Shown piece after piece: positions 46,680 through 55,936 of a stretch of DNA of 64,000 nt. The position numbers and the translations under genes were made by a program. The notes below the pieces were generated by a model, which did no database searches, had not been told where the DNA came from, and saw only the letters and a list, made by a program, of their open reading frames with translations. Source of the stretch: Fischerella muscicola PCC 7414 (GTDB lineage: Bacteria > Cyanobacteriota > Cyanobacteriia > Cyanobacteriales > Nostocaceae); contig NZ_AJLK01000013.1 in NCBI RefSeq assembly GCF_000317205.1, forward strand, positions 1 to 64,000. Reading direction: 5' to 3'. How positions within the stretch are numbered: position 1 is the first letter of the stretch; each line of letters begins with the position of its first letter.

Positions 46680-47147
46680 TCACTGAATGACAATATCTCC
46701 TGTCATCCCAGCTTCAGTATGTCCTGCAATTGGACAACGTAAGCCATACTTACCAGGCTTAAGCGGAACAAATACCCACTCAGCCTCAGCCCCTGGCTTC
46801 AGTTCCACTTCATGAATGGCTCCTTTTACCTCTACTTTGCCAGCTTCGACTTTTTGTGTCCAAATTCCATCAGCAAAATCTTTAGCAGTAAAGTAGTGCT
46901 TTTGATTACTAGGATTAATCAGCTTTAGCTTATAACGTTTACCTGCCAAAAATTCTAGATGATTTGGCTCATATTTCAGTTCGTTGGCAGAGTTACCAAG
47001 GCTAACTGTAATTTCTGTAGGTGGCTGCTTCAGTAAATCCCCAGATAAGCTAGCTGCTTCTGTTGGAGTAGCTGTGAGGATAGTGAAACTTAGTAGCACC
47101 AGTACAACGCATATAAGTTGTAAAATCTTTAGGAATATTTTTGTCAT
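46680..47147 (-). CDS. Secreted cupredoxin (plastocyanin-like) protein
   Basis: The 155-residue protein has a signal peptide (FLKILQLICVVLVLLSFTIL, cleavage probably after TEA-A). A blue-copper fold follows. Likely type 1 copper ligands are His in NQKHYFTAKDF, and Cys, His and Met in LRCPIAGHTEAGM. It is therefore probably a copper electron carrier or copper-binding protein of the lumen or periplasm. It is not plastocyanin itself, which has a different sequence. ATG at 47147. It lies beside the M16 peptidase gene on the same strand, 91 bp downstream across a repeat. Confidence 0.85.
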   Translation of the reverse strand: MTKIFLKILQLICVVLVLLSFTILTATPTEAASLSGDLLKQPPTEITVSLGNSANELKYEPNHLEFLAGKRYKLKLINPSNQKHYFTAKDFADGIWTQKVEAGKVEVKGAIHEVELKPGAEAEWVFVPLKPGKYGLRCPIAGHTEAGMTGDIVIQ

Positions 47148-47238
47148 TTGTCCTTTGTCCTTTGTTCTTTGTCATTTGTTGATTGTTAGTTATTAGCTAT
47201 TTACCACTAACTACTAACCAATAACCAATAACCAATGA
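47148..47238. repeat. TTTGTCCTTTGTC and CTAACTACTAACC repeats
   Basis: TTGTCATTTGTCCTTTGTCC units are followed by ACTAACTACTAACCAATAACC units in the gap between the M16 peptidase and cupredoxin genes. Confidence 0.65.
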
Positions 47239-50061
47239 CTAATGACTATCCGCTACTATAGTTGGCCCAGCAGTCACCACAACGATTTTATCGGGATGGA
47301 GTAACTCACGACCTGCTTGATTGACTTGCTCAAGGGTAACTGAGGCAATTTTACTAACAAAAGAGCGCAATTCTTCTTTATCTAACCCATAAACCTTATT
47401 CATCAAAATTCTGTATGCCAATTCCTCTGGATTGGCAAGTGAAACATTGTAGTTACTGATTAAGGTGCGCTTTGCTGTTTCCAATTCTTCAGGGGTGACA
47501 CCTTGCTGATGAATTTCTTCTAGTAGTTGGCGAGTGCTGTTGATGGCACGAGTTGCGTCTTCTGGTGCTGTTTGCATTTCAATCAAAAATATACCGACGT
47601 TTTTCCCAACTTGGAAGGTGCTATAAATTCCGTAGGTCAAGCCTTGACGATCGCGTATTTCTGCCCCCAGTCTACTAGATAGAGTATCGCCGCCTAGTAT
47701 CTGATTTAATACCAATGCTGCATAATATCGTGGATCTAGGCGATTAATCCCTGTGTTACCCATATAAGTAACAGCTTGGGCTTTACCTGGCAGTACCGGA
47801 TTAACACGCACAATTTTGTCTGGTACTGATACTACAGGGTATTCTAATTTTGGAGCTTCGCCGCTAACTTTCCAGTTACCAAATTCAGCTTCGATGAGCG
47901 ATCGCACTTGTTGAGGGTCAAAATCTCCTACCAGTGCCAGTACCATTGCATCTGGACGGTAGTGTTGTGTTTTAAAAGCAACTAAATCTTCTCTACGAAT
48001 GCGCTGCAAACTCTTTTGTGTAGCAAATTTGTGCAATGGGTGGGTTTTCGGATACACAGATTGCACAAATGTTCTTTTTGCAACTTCTGTAGGATCGTCT
48101 AATTCCTCCTTCAAGTTGGTTAAAGCTTGTTGTCGAGTCAGTTCTAATTCTTTACTGGGAAAAGTCGGATTTTTGACTACATCTGCTAAAATTTGCACAA
48201 CAACAGGCAAGTCTCCTGCCAAGCTGCTACCCTGAATTTCTACACCTTCACGATAAGACTCAAAATCTAAACTAGCACCGCGTTCATCCAAAGCTTTCGC
48301 GATCGCCAATACATCCCTTGTTTTAGTCCCGTTCATCAAGTTCTCTGCCACAAGAGCTGCGAGTCCGGCTTTCGCTTCTGAGTCAAATTCATTACCAGCT
48401 TTTATATAGCCACTCAAAGTCACTGTTGGCGAACTTTTGTCTGGCAACAACAATACTTCCAAGCCATTAGATAATTTGAATTGCTCTGGTGGAGTGAGGG
48501 ATAGCCCAGTGGGAACTGTTTTCATATCCACGGGTGGCAAATATTTCACCACCTCGGGAGCTACTTCTGATGTATCAGCAGAGAAATTTTCAGTGATGAG
48601 TGTAGAGTGTAATTTAGTGTCGCTCTTTTCTAATGCTTGGATTTGAGTTGGTTCAAAATTGCCAACAAAACGTGCTTTCTGTTGCAAATATTTATTTGTG
48701 ACACGTTGCACATCCCTAACAGTTACCCGACGGATGGCTGCTAGATAGCGCTCTGTGTAGCGATAATCACCAGCCGTAGTTTGATCGTTACCCAGCTGCA
48801 TCGCTTGACTGGTAATATCACGGTTATTCAAAATTACAGCAGCTTCTAACTGTGCTTTGGCGCGATTCACTTCTTCTGGTTTTGCTCCCTGCACAGCAAC
48901 AGATGCGATCGCTTTTTGCATCGCTGTATCAATTTTTTTCAAATTTTCGCCAGGTGCAGCAGTCACAGATAATTCATACCAACCAGCTTCATGCAAACTC
49001 ACAATCGAACCTGTCACATCGGTTGCTATACCAGATTCCACCAATGTCTGATCAAGCCGGGAGTTCCGTCCTTCTGTCAAGATGTAATCCATCACATCTA
49101 ACGCTGGTATATCAGGATGATTTACATCTGGTAAAGGATATATCGCTTGCAACAATGCGTTTGCTCCCGGTTCGCGCAAGGTTATGGGAAAGTGGGAAAT
49201 TTTTTGACTCTTGACGCTTGATACTTGACTTTTGACACTTGATACTTGACTTTTCTGTATTTTCCCAAATATATCTTTCACAACTTTGAGGGTTTTGGCT
49301 GTGTCAAAATCACCAACAATTACCAAAACAGCATTATCGGGACTGTAGAATTTCCGATAGTATTCTTGTACCTGTTTAACTTGAAATTTCTCAACATCAA
49401 CTTTAGTGCCACCTACAGGTAAGCCATAAGGATGTTCAGGAAATACTGTTTGTAGCACCGCACGATTTAGGCGATACTCTGGGCTATTTTCGTAGCCTTG
49501 CAACTCAGAAATCACTACCCGCTTTTCACTTTCTAGTTTTTCTGCATCAATCAGAGCATTTTGCATTCTGTCTGCTTCTAATATCAACAGAGCGTTGAGC
49601 TTATCACGTTCTGCGGTGCTATAATATGCAGTCTGATCATAGCTAGTGAAAGCATTGGAGTCGCTACCTAAAGCACTAAACAAACGTCCAAATTGAATTG
49701 GACGGTTTTTTGTGCCTTTGAACATCATATGTTCTAATTGATGGGCAATACCATTTACACCTGGTTGTTCGTTGCGTGAGCCAACCTTATACCACATCTG
49801 TACCGATACCACTGGTGCTGAATGGACTTCCTTTGTCAACACCATCAGACCATTTTCCAGTACTGTCTGAGAAACGTTCTCTGTCACGTAATTTTTTTGT
49901 GTTTTTTTTAAAGCATTTTCTTTAAGAGTTTTTACTAAGGTATAATTTGTGGTTGTGTGACTAGTAGCTGATCCATCACTCAGTAGCAAAACCGCAATTA
50001 ACCAGAGAGTCAACACAAAAATAGAAAGACGATATCTATGCAACTTGTTAAACACAGACAT
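47239..50061 (-). CDS. M16 family zinc peptidase with two peptidase-type domains
   Basis: The 940-residue protein has an N-terminal hydrophobic segment (LSIFVLTLWLIAVLLL) that is a signal or anchor. The first M16 domain has the inverted zinc motif HQLEH in NGIAHQLEHMMFKGTKNR and the downstream Glu in ESEKRVVISELQ. A second, catalytically dead M16-like domain (from about 515, LSNGLEVLLLPDKSSPTV) lacks HxxEH. The two halves form the clam-shell of pitrilysin-type peptidases that degrade short peptides, probably in the periplasm. Residues about 268-286 (KSQVSSVKSQVSSVKSQ) are translated repeat DNA inserted in frame. ATG at 50061. Confidence 0.9.
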   Translation of the reverse strand: MSVFNKLHRYRLSIFVLTLWLIAVLLLSDGSATSHTTTNYTLVKTLKENALKKTQKNYVTENVSQTVLENGLMVLTKEVHSAPVVSVQMWYKVGSRNEQPGVNGIAHQLEHMMFKGTKNRPIQFGRLFSALGSDSNAFTSYDQTAYYSTAERDKLNALLILEADRMQNALIDAEKLESEKRVVISELQGYENSPEYRLNRAVLQTVFPEHPYGLPVGGTKVDVEKFQVKQVQEYYRKFYSPDNAVLVIVGDFDTAKTLKVVKDIFGKIQKSQVSSVKSQVSSVKSQKISHFPITLREPGANALLQAIYPLPDVNHPDIPALDVMDYILTEGRNSRLDQTLVESGIATDVTGSIVSLHEAGWYELSVTAAPGENLKKIDTAMQKAIASVAVQGAKPEEVNRAKAQLEAAVILNNRDITSQAMQLGNDQTTAGDYRYTERYLAAIRRVTVRDVQRVTNKYLQQKARFVGNFEPTQIQALEKSDTKLHSTLITENFSADTSEVAPEVVKYLPPVDMKTVPTGLSLTPPEQFKLSNGLEVLLLPDKSSPTVTLSGYIKAGNEFDSEAKAGLAALVAENLMNGTKTRDVLAIAKALDERGASLDFESYREGVEIQGSSLAGDLPVVVQILADVVKNPTFPSKELELTRQQALTNLKEELDDPTEVAKRTFVQSVYPKTHPLHKFATQKSLQRIRREDLVAFKTQHYRPDAMVLALVGDFDPQQVRSLIEAEFGNWKVSGEAPKLEYPVVSVPDKIVRVNPVLPGKAQAVTYMGNTGINRLDPRYYAALVLNQILGGDTLSSRLGAEIRDRQGLTYGIYSTFQVGKNVGIFLIEMQTAPEDATRAINSTRQLLEEIHQQGVTPEELETAKRTLISNYNVSLANPEELAYRILMNKVYGLDKEELRSFVSKIASVTLEQVNQAGRELLHPDKIVVVTAGPTIVADSH

Positions 50062-50271
50062 GTATTTGCTTGATGTATCTGTAAATTAAATTACAGAATT
50101 TTTCTATGACTATAGTGTATTACTGCTAGGGATTTTGTTACCTCAGCAACACTACAGAGAAAGAATATTCTACTGAGAAAGTAATAAAATGACAACTAGC
50201 TCAGGGATGAAGTTTTGTTTGGGGAAGGGGACAAGGGGGACAAGTTTAATTCTTTACCTTTCCCAGATCCC

Positions 50272-50724
50272 CTATCCCTTATCCCCAAGTGTTGCTAAAA
50301 CTCGAATTAATTCCAGGGGTAAGCCGTCAGCATCAGCAATAAAAGCGACTTCATAAACGCGATCGCCTATTTGCTGTTGAGTTGGTTCTAACAAAACCTG
50401 GAGTGGTTGTAGATATTCTGGTTGTTCTTGTGCAGCAAGAGCAAAAGTTTCTGTTAATTTTGTCAAGTAGCTAGGTAAATCGGGAGTAACTTCACTCAGA
50501 TCAAAAGATAAGTGATAGTAGCCTACATAATGTTCGTCGGCAAATGCATCTGGTGCTGGTTTTGGTTCTGGTATTTGAATCAGCTCTATTCTGCCGCCTA
50601 GTCCTTCCATCCAACAAGCAAGAGTATAACCAGTGGTGAAGCGTTCGCAAACTGTAAACCCTAGTTGTTCATAGAAGGCGATCGCTTTATGGATATTAGC
50701 GGTACGAATGGAAGCGTGGTGCAT
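50272..50724 (-). CDS. VOC/glyoxalase-like protein
   Basis: The 150-residue protein has the vicinal-oxygen-chelate fold (MHHASIRTANIHKAIAFYEQ, LGFTVCERFTTGYTLACWM, RIELIQIPEP, YHLSFDLSEV, EVAFIADADGLPLELIRV). His3, Glu near 49, His near 73 and Glu near 140 could bind a metal as in glyoxalase I, but the assignment to a substrate is not possible. ATG at 50724 is chosen; the frame upstream to 50784 translates CCAATGCCCAATG repeats (NAQCPMPNAQLPIT). Confidence 0.8.
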   Translation of the reverse strand: MHHASIRTANIHKAIAFYEQLGFTVCERFTTGYTLACWMEGLGGRIELIQIPEPKPAPDAFADEHYVGYYHLSFDLSEVTPDLPSYLTKLTETFALAAQEQPEYLQPLQVLLEPTQQQIGDRVYEVAFIADADGLPLELIRVLATLGDKG

Positions 50725-50727
50725 AAT

Positions 50728-51005
50728 TTGGTAATTGGTAATTGGTAATTGGGCATTGGGCATTGGGCATTGGGCATTGGTCATTAGTCATTGGGAATAC
50801 CCCATAACCAACAACCAACCACTAACCACTAACCACTAACCACTAACCACTAACTACTAACCACTAACCACTAACCACTAACCACTAACCACTAACCACT
50901 AACCACTAACCACTAACCACTAACTACTAACCACTAACCACTAACCACTAACCACTAACTACTAACTACTAACTACTAACTACTAACTATCAACAACGAA
51001 CTAAT
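50728..51005. repeat. Large CTAACCA tandem repeat array, about 280 bp
   Basis: GGCATTGGGCATTGGGCATTG units (50750-50785) are followed by more than 20 near-identical ACTAACC units from about 50809 to 50990, with ACTACTA variants. It is the longest array in the window. Replication slippage probably keeps changing its length. Confidence 0.9.
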
Positions 51006-51010
51006 AACTA

Positions 51011-51532
51011 TTATTCAAACAATCGAAAATAAGGATAGCGCACAGGTACGCCAGGTTCTTTTTCCAAATCAAAATTAATTACTTCCCAACAGGGTTCTTC
51101 TGTGGAATCTGGGCTAAACTCTACTGGCAAACCATATAATCGTGCCGCAGTCCCTTCCGACTGTCCTCCCCGCCAAGGAGTGCTGCGTTCTAAATACCCA
51201 CTCATCAACTCTAGATAGCGGCGAGCGATAATTACCCGTGTTGCTCGATAACCTTGTGTATATAACTTGTCTAGGGCTTCGTGAATTTCAAAGCGAATGC
51301 CATCGGGATGGGTATGTTGCCGATACCATTCTCCATTCCATCTGCGCCAATGTCGTCCAGACTGTAAATGAATCAACTCTCCAGTTTTGGGGTTGGCTTC
51401 AAACGCGCCATGACGGGGACACAGATAGGTATCTGTCAGTGTCAGTGCCGGTATTGTCTGTCGGCAGTGGGGACACTGTATTTCAGGGCCAAATATTGGG
51501 TACTGCAAGCCTGGATTCATCATGAAGTGCAT
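51011..51532 (-). CDS. Conserved cyanobacterial zinc-ribbon protein (TIGR02652-like)
   Basis: The 173-residue protein has an N-terminal zinc ribbon (IQCPHCRQTIPAL and YLCPRHGAFEANP, with CxxC and CPxH spacing). A conserved domain rich in aromatic and charged residues follows (HLQSGRHWRRWNGEWYRQHT, IIARRYLELMSGYLERS, YGLPVEFSPD). This arrangement matches an uncharacterised cyanobacterial family. Its role is unknown; the ribbon suggests nucleic-acid or protein binding. Tandem ATG codons at 51532, 51523 and 51520 make the exact start uncertain. Confidence 0.75.
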   Translation of the reverse strand: MHFMMNPGLQYPIFGPEIQCPHCRQTIPALTLTDTYLCPRHGAFEANPKTGELIHLQSGRHWRRWNGEWYRQHTHPDGIRFEIHEALDKLYTQGYRATRVIIARRYLELMSGYLERSTPWRGGQSEGTAARLYGLPVEFSPDSTEEPCWEVINFDLEKEPGVPVRYPYFRLFE

Positions 51533-51725
51533 AAAAGAAGAATGGTTTTGTCTTCACCAGTGACGTTGGTTTTTGTTACACTTCTGCGCCACATCATAAG
51601 CGTATTTACTGACTGCTGCCTCAGCGAACAGGCTCGAAGCCATGATATTCTGGTTTTGCAACCAGCCTTCAAAGTTGGAAATTTTCCAGTGTTCCTGAGT
51701 ACCATATTCATATTCATATTCTATC

Positions 51726-52253
51726 GTGTCTAACACTTTCTACTGGTCTTCTCCTAATATTTCTCAAGCCGCCTTCATTGCACCTAACGCTGTTGTTATC
51801 GGTTCAGTGAATATAGCGGCAGGGGTGAGCATTTGGTATGGAGCAGTCATTAGGGGAGATGTAGAACGGATTGAAATTGGCGAATGCACCAACATCCAAG
51901 ATGGAGCAATTCTACACGGAGATCCGGGTAAGCCCACAATCTTAGAAGACCATGTTACCGTAGGGCATCGTGCTGTGGTACATTCAGCCTACATTGAACG
52001 TGGAAGTTTGATTGGAATTGGGGCAATTATTTTAGATGGAGTCAGAGTCGGGGCTGGCAGCATTGTAGGGGCTGGCGCAGTCGTCACCAAAGATGTACCG
52101 CCTAAATCCCTTGTAGTGGGGACTCCTGCAAAGGTATTGCGTCAAGTCACAGATACTCAGGCAGCAGAATTGATTGAACACGCTGAACGTTACAAAAAGT
52201 TAGCTTTAGTCCATGCTGGGAAAGGGACTGATATTGGTTTTAGCGCACATTGA
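51726..52253 (+). CDS. Gamma-class carbonic anhydrase family protein
   Basis: The 175-residue left-handed beta-helix protein has hexapeptide repeats (AAFIAPNAVVIGSVNIAAGV, IWYGAVIRGDVERIEIGE). The zinc-site histidines of the Cam/CaiE-type family are in ILHGDPGKP and VTVGHRAVVHSAYIE. Homologues include ferripyochelin-binding proteins and the gamma-CA-like subunits of respiratory complexes; enzymatic activity is not assured. It is a free-standing protein, distinct from the CcmM N-terminus at 36.6-38.3 kb. The start is GTG at 51726. Confidence 0.88.
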   Translation: MSNTFYWSSPNISQAAFIAPNAVVIGSVNIAAGVSIWYGAVIRGDVERIEIGECTNIQDGAILHGDPGKPTILEDHVTVGHRAVVHSAYIERGSLIGIGAIILDGVRVGAGSIVGAGAVVTKDVPPKSLVVGTPAKVLRQVTDTQAAELIEHAERYKKLALVHAGKGTDIGFSAH

Positions 52254-52256
52254 GGA

Positions 52257-52455
52257 AGGATGGGGAGGTGGGGTGATGGGGTGATGGGGAGTAGTAAACA
52301 ATTAACCACCAACCACTAACCACCAACCACCAACCACCAACCACTAACTACTAACCACCAACTACTAACCACCAACCACCAACCACCAACCACTAACCAC
52401 TAACCACTAACCACTAACCACTAACCAACAACAATCAACAATTGACAATTGACTA
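52257..52455. repeat. CCACCAACCA / CCACTAACCA tandem array
   Basis: GGGGAGGTGGGGTGATGGGG units are followed by about 15 CCAACCA/CTAACCA units and then AACAATCAACAATTGAC units. It lies upstream of psbY. Confidence 0.85.
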
Positions 52456-52571
52456 AATTTGTAAAGAATCTTTACATAATTGTTGGGAAAAATTGTCCAC
52501 TTCAGCTAAAAATAAAAAAATGAGAAGTGTTGACAATACTTTAAGTTGTACTTAAGAGAGGGGTATTAGAT

Positions 52572-52697
52572 ATGGACTTAGATATGCGTGTAGTTATCGT
52601 GTTGGCGCCAGTTGCGATCGCAGCGGGTTGGGCATTGTTTAATATTGGCGCTGCTGCTTTAAGACAAGTACAAAGCTTTTTGAATAAAGAAGCCTAA
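52572..52697 (+). CDS. psbY: Photosystem II protein PsbY
   Basis: The 41-residue protein is one membrane helix ([20 protein letters not shown]) followed by [16 protein letters not shown], the conserved PsbY pattern. PsbY sits at the edge of photosystem II near cytochrome b559. ATG at 52572 has GAGAGGGG about 8 bases upstream. A TTGACA box at 52530-52535 may be part of its promoter. A strong terminator follows 27 bp after the stop codon, so it is a single-gene transcript. Confidence 0.9.
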   Translation: MDLDMRVVIVLAPVAIAAGWALFNIGAAALRQVQSFLNKEA

Positions 52698-52723
52698 AAT
52701 ATACTCAACATCATCAGTCTGAT

Positions 52724-52758
52724 ACCGACTGTTTCTCATTGGAGCAGTCGGTTTTATT
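52724..52758 (+). terminator. Rho-independent terminator of psbY
   Basis: ACCGACTG (52724-52731) and CAGTCGGT (52745-52752) form an 8-bp stem with a 13-base loop, followed by TTTATTATTT. Confidence 0.8.
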
Positions 52759-52844
52759 ATTTAGTTGTTTGTTGTTTGTTGTTAGTTGTTTGTTTACAAT
52801 CAACTACCAACTACCAACCATCAACCATCAACCTTTAAGAACTT

Positions 52845-54161
52845 GTGGATATCAACTCCTTATTACAACCCTTACAAAAGTTTGGCATCCATTTGGGACT
52901 TGAAGCCAGCCAAAAATTGTTGGCAAATCTTGGTAATCCCCATCATCAAGTTCCGGTAATTCATGTTGCTGGTACTAACGGTAAAGGTTCTGTTTGTGCC
53001 TATATTTCTTCGGTTCTTACGGAGGCGGGATATCGCACGGGACGCTACATCTCTCCCCATTTAGTTGATTGGACAGAACGTATTTGTATTAATCAACAGC
53101 CAATTTCTTCTAAGAAATTTTGCAAATTATTGCAAGAAGTTAAAGCTGCTATTTCCCCAAATGATGACTCACCGACTCAGTTTGAGGTGATTACCGCAGC
53201 AGCTTGGTTATATTTTGCTCAGGAAAAAGTGGATGTAGCAGTAGTAGAAGTTGGATTGGGAGGACGCTTAGATGCTACTAATGTCTGTGAACAACCTCTA
53301 ATTACCGTCATTACATCCATTAGTCGCGAACATTGGCAGCGACTCGGCCCTACCGTTGCCGATATCGCTAGAGAAAAAGCGGGTATTCTCAAACCAGGAT
53401 GTCCCGCTGTGATTGGCCCCTTACCACCAGATGCAGAACAAGTTGTGCGATCGCGCGTTTTGGAATTACAATGCCCCATCTACACACCACAACCAGCCCG
53501 TCAAATTGCTGGGGGATGGGCAGAATATGAAAGATTGGTAAGTGGGGAGAAAGATCACCCTATCAAATACCCTTTACCGCTACAGGGACAAATTCAGTTG
53601 ACAAATTCAGCTATAGCTTTATGTGCTTTGGAAATTTTGCAACAAAAGGGTTGGCAGATTTCTGAGCAAGCCATTATTAATGGTATGGCTAAAACCCAGT
53701 GGCCAGGACGAATGCAATGGATTAACTGGAAAAATTATAAACTATTGCTTGATGGCGCTCATAACCCGGCAGCTGCTCAAGTTTTGCGAAATTATGTAGA
53801 TATTTTATTAAATCCTAGAGAAGCTGATATTTCCCCATTCTTTGATACCCCATCCAAAATCGGCGTAACTTGGGTAATGGGAATGCTTTCAACTAAGGAT
53901 CATCAGGAAATTTTTCAAGCCTTACTCCGACCAAATGACCAATTGTATTTAGTACCAGTACCCAATCATAGTTCAGCTAATCCTGAGGAATTAGCAAAGC
54001 TAGCCAGGGATATTTGTCCAGAATTGAGTATTTGTAATACTTTTCCAGATGTCACATCCGCACTAGAAGCCGCTTTTTCCTCGACGGATGATTTGGTTGT
54101 TTTATGTGGTTCATTATATTTAATTGGGCATTTTTTAAAAGAATTAAGAGCCAATAGTTAA
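52845..54161 (+). CDS. folC: Folylpolyglutamate synthase / dihydrofolate synthase
   Basis: The 438-residue Mur-ligase-family enzyme has the P-loop VIHVAGTNGKGSVCAYISS near residues 38-56. YRTGRYISPHLVDWTERI follows, then VAVVEVGLGGRLDATNV, LGPTVADIAREKAGILK and LLLDGAHNPAAAQVL, all FolC signatures. It adds L-glutamate to dihydropteroate and to folates using ATP. The start is GTG at 52845, where family homology begins, shortly after a TTGTTTGTTG-type repeat. A dispersed hairpin repeat lies just past the stop. Confidence 0.94.
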   Translation: MDINSLLQPLQKFGIHLGLEASQKLLANLGNPHHQVPVIHVAGTNGKGSVCAYISSVLTEAGYRTGRYISPHLVDWTERICINQQPISSKKFCKLLQEVKAAISPNDDSPTQFEVITAAAWLYFAQEKVDVAVVEVGLGGRLDATNVCEQPLITVITSISREHWQRLGPTVADIAREKAGILKPGCPAVIGPLPPDAEQVVRSRVLELQCPIYTPQPARQIAGGWAEYERLVSGEKDHPIKYPLPLQGQIQLTNSAIALCALEILQQKGWQISEQAIINGMAKTQWPGRMQWINWKNYKLLLDGAHNPAAAQVLRNYVDILLNPREADISPFFDTPSKIGVTWVMGMLSTKDHQEIFQALLRPNDQLYLVPVPNHSSANPEELAKLARDICPELSICNTFPDVTSALEAAFSSTDDLVVLCGSLYLIGHFLKELRANS

Positions 54162-54171
54162 AAATAAAATC

Positions 54172-54220
54172 GCCGTGAACTAAAGTTTCGGCTGATAGCT
54201 AAAACCTGCTAAAGCGGGTT
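54172..54220. repeat. Dispersed repeat with imperfect palindrome, copy 2
   Basis: GCCGTGAACTAAAGTT then CGGCTGATAGCT is shared with 2576-2624; the terminal hairpin is less perfect (AACCTGCTAAAGCGGGTT). As with copy 1, it follows the stop codon of a plus-strand gene. An AGTTAAAAATGACTTTAGCT stretch and a CCTTGGAATTTATTCCAAGG hairpin (54273-54292) follow. Confidence 0.75.
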
Positions 54221-54444
54221 CAAGCTAAATTTGTCTTGATTTCAGTCAGTTAAAAATGACTTTAGCTATTGGCCTTGGAATTTATTCCAAGGCGGTAAAA
54301 TTCGCAAAATCAGGATTTGAATGCTTCTAAACAAAATGACTTTTACATATCTATGACCTATAATTCCTTGATGGTACAAGAAAGTAGATTGCTCTGTGGG
54401 AGTAATTCAAAATCCAAAATCCAAAATCGGATGACCATTGACTA

Positions 54445-55746
54445 TTAAATACGGCTATTCCACTCCTGTGCTGCATCTTCTACAGCTTTATCCACAGTCT
54501 TCTCATCTAACATTGCTGCTTGCAAGTTCTCATAAATTGCCTTTTGCAGAATATTGAAATTTTTCAAAGTAGGGGTTAGAACTTCTGCTTGTTGCATTTG
54601 ACTAGCGCTAATTGCCCTAGCTTTATCTATTGTTGAGGCATTTGCTGATACATTCTTGAAATAGCTATCAGATAAAGCCTTGACTGTGGATGGTAGGACA
54701 TTTGCTTGTTTCGCAAAAGCTAGCTGATTTTCATCATTGGTTAGAAACAGCGCAAATTTGACAGCAGCATCTGGTTGCTTTGTGTCACGAGGAATAACTA
54801 CGTTCATCACAGCGACATTTTTCTTACCCGTGTCACCAGTAATCTGAGGTGCGATCGCAGAAGCTTTAGCGATCACAGGTGCATTATTAGCTATCTGTTT
54901 GAGAAATTCCGGACCTGAAGCTAGTAACGCCGTTTCTCCAGATTGATATAACTCTATAGCATGACGATGCCCTTGTGTCAATACTTCTTTTGGCAGGAGA
55001 CCTTTTTTGTAAAGATCTATCCAATACTGAAATGCTGCTTTACCTTGCGTAGAGTTAAAAGCAGCTTTTCCTTCGGAATCTACTAGGGTGACTCCCATTT
55101 GTACAAAAGATTCTAAAACTTCACCAGAATCTTGCGGAACAAAAGTGACAAAAAAGGCATACTTACCAGTTTTATCTTTAATTTGTTGAGCTACCTGTGC
55201 CAATTCAGTATAAGTAGCAGGTGGCTGATTGATACCTGCCTGTTTTAATAAATCAGTGTTATAAATAGTTAGCCGTGTGGTGAGATACCAGGGTATTCCA
55301 AAACTCTTACCATTCAGCGTGCTAGCTTTCCATATATTTGGTAGATATGAGGCGCGTACGTTATTTGGGACTTTTGTATCCAAGTCTAACCAAGCATTTC
55401 TACTTGCTAACTGAGATGCAAAATCCGGATTTAGGTTCACAACATCAGGTGGCGTTTTTGCGGAGACAGCTGTTAAAATTTTGTTTTCCATTTCCGCCCA
55501 AGGTATATCCACCCAGTTAACTTTTATACCTGAATTTTGTGACTCAAAAGTTGCAATCAGGCTTTGGAAGTAGTCGGTAAATTGAGGTTTGAGTTGCATA
55601 GTCCAAAACTCAATTTTTGCCGCTCCTAAAGATGCCTGTTTTGTGCTTGGGTTAACGTTACCTGTACTGCAACTGACAATCCAACTTGTCAGTAAGCCAA
55701 CTAACGCCCAAATAGTTAATCTTTTGAATTTTTGAACTTGAATCAT
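54445..55746 (-). CDS. ABC transporter sugar-type solute-binding lipoprotein
   Basis: The 433-residue protein has a lipoprotein signal peptide (FKRLTIWALVGLLTSWIVSC, lipobox Cys near 26). The family-1 extracellular solute-binding fold follows (KIEFWTMQLKPQFTDYFQSL, KTPPDVVNLNPDFASQLASR, GIPWYLTTRLTIYNTDLLKQ, LLASGPEFLKQIANN). Family members bind sugars, glycerol-3-phosphate or osmolytes and deliver them to a MalFGK-like importer. No permease or ATPase gene lies nearby, so its partner is elsewhere. Substrate unknown. ATG at 55746. Confidence 0.88.
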   Translation of the reverse strand: MIQVQKFKRLTIWALVGLLTSWIVSCSTGNVNPSTKQASLGAAKIEFWTMQLKPQFTDYFQSLIATFESQNSGIKVNWVDIPWAEMENKILTAVSAKTPPDVVNLNPDFASQLASRNAWLDLDTKVPNNVRASYLPNIWKASTLNGKSFGIPWYLTTRLTIYNTDLLKQAGINQPPATYTELAQVAQQIKDKTGKYAFFVTFVPQDSGEVLESFVQMGVTLVDSEGKAAFNSTQGKAAFQYWIDLYKKGLLPKEVLTQGHRHAIELYQSGETALLASGPEFLKQIANNAPVIAKASAIAPQITGDTGKKNVAVMNVVIPRDTKQPDAAVKFALFLTNDENQLAFAKQANVLPSTVKALSDSYFKNVSANASTIDKARAISASQMQQAEVLTPTLKNFNILQKAIYENLQAAMLDEKTVDKAVEDAAQEWNSRI

Positions 55747-55936
55747 TGTGCTTATAGTTTTTCAGTTAAATCAGGGTGAAAAGTTGATGATTCGTCATTG
55801 GTCAATGGTCATTGGTCAATGGTTATTGGTTAATAGTTAGTGGTAAGTAGCTAATAACTAACAATCAACAAATGACAAATGACAGAGGACAAATAACTTT
55901 TAAATTTTTCAATTTAGCATTCATGCGGACAAAACA

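Noticed and set aside
50809-50995. Regular repeats that could be taken for a CRISPR array.
   Set aside because: Units are 7-8 bp in direct tandem with no unique spacers, and no cas gene is in the window.
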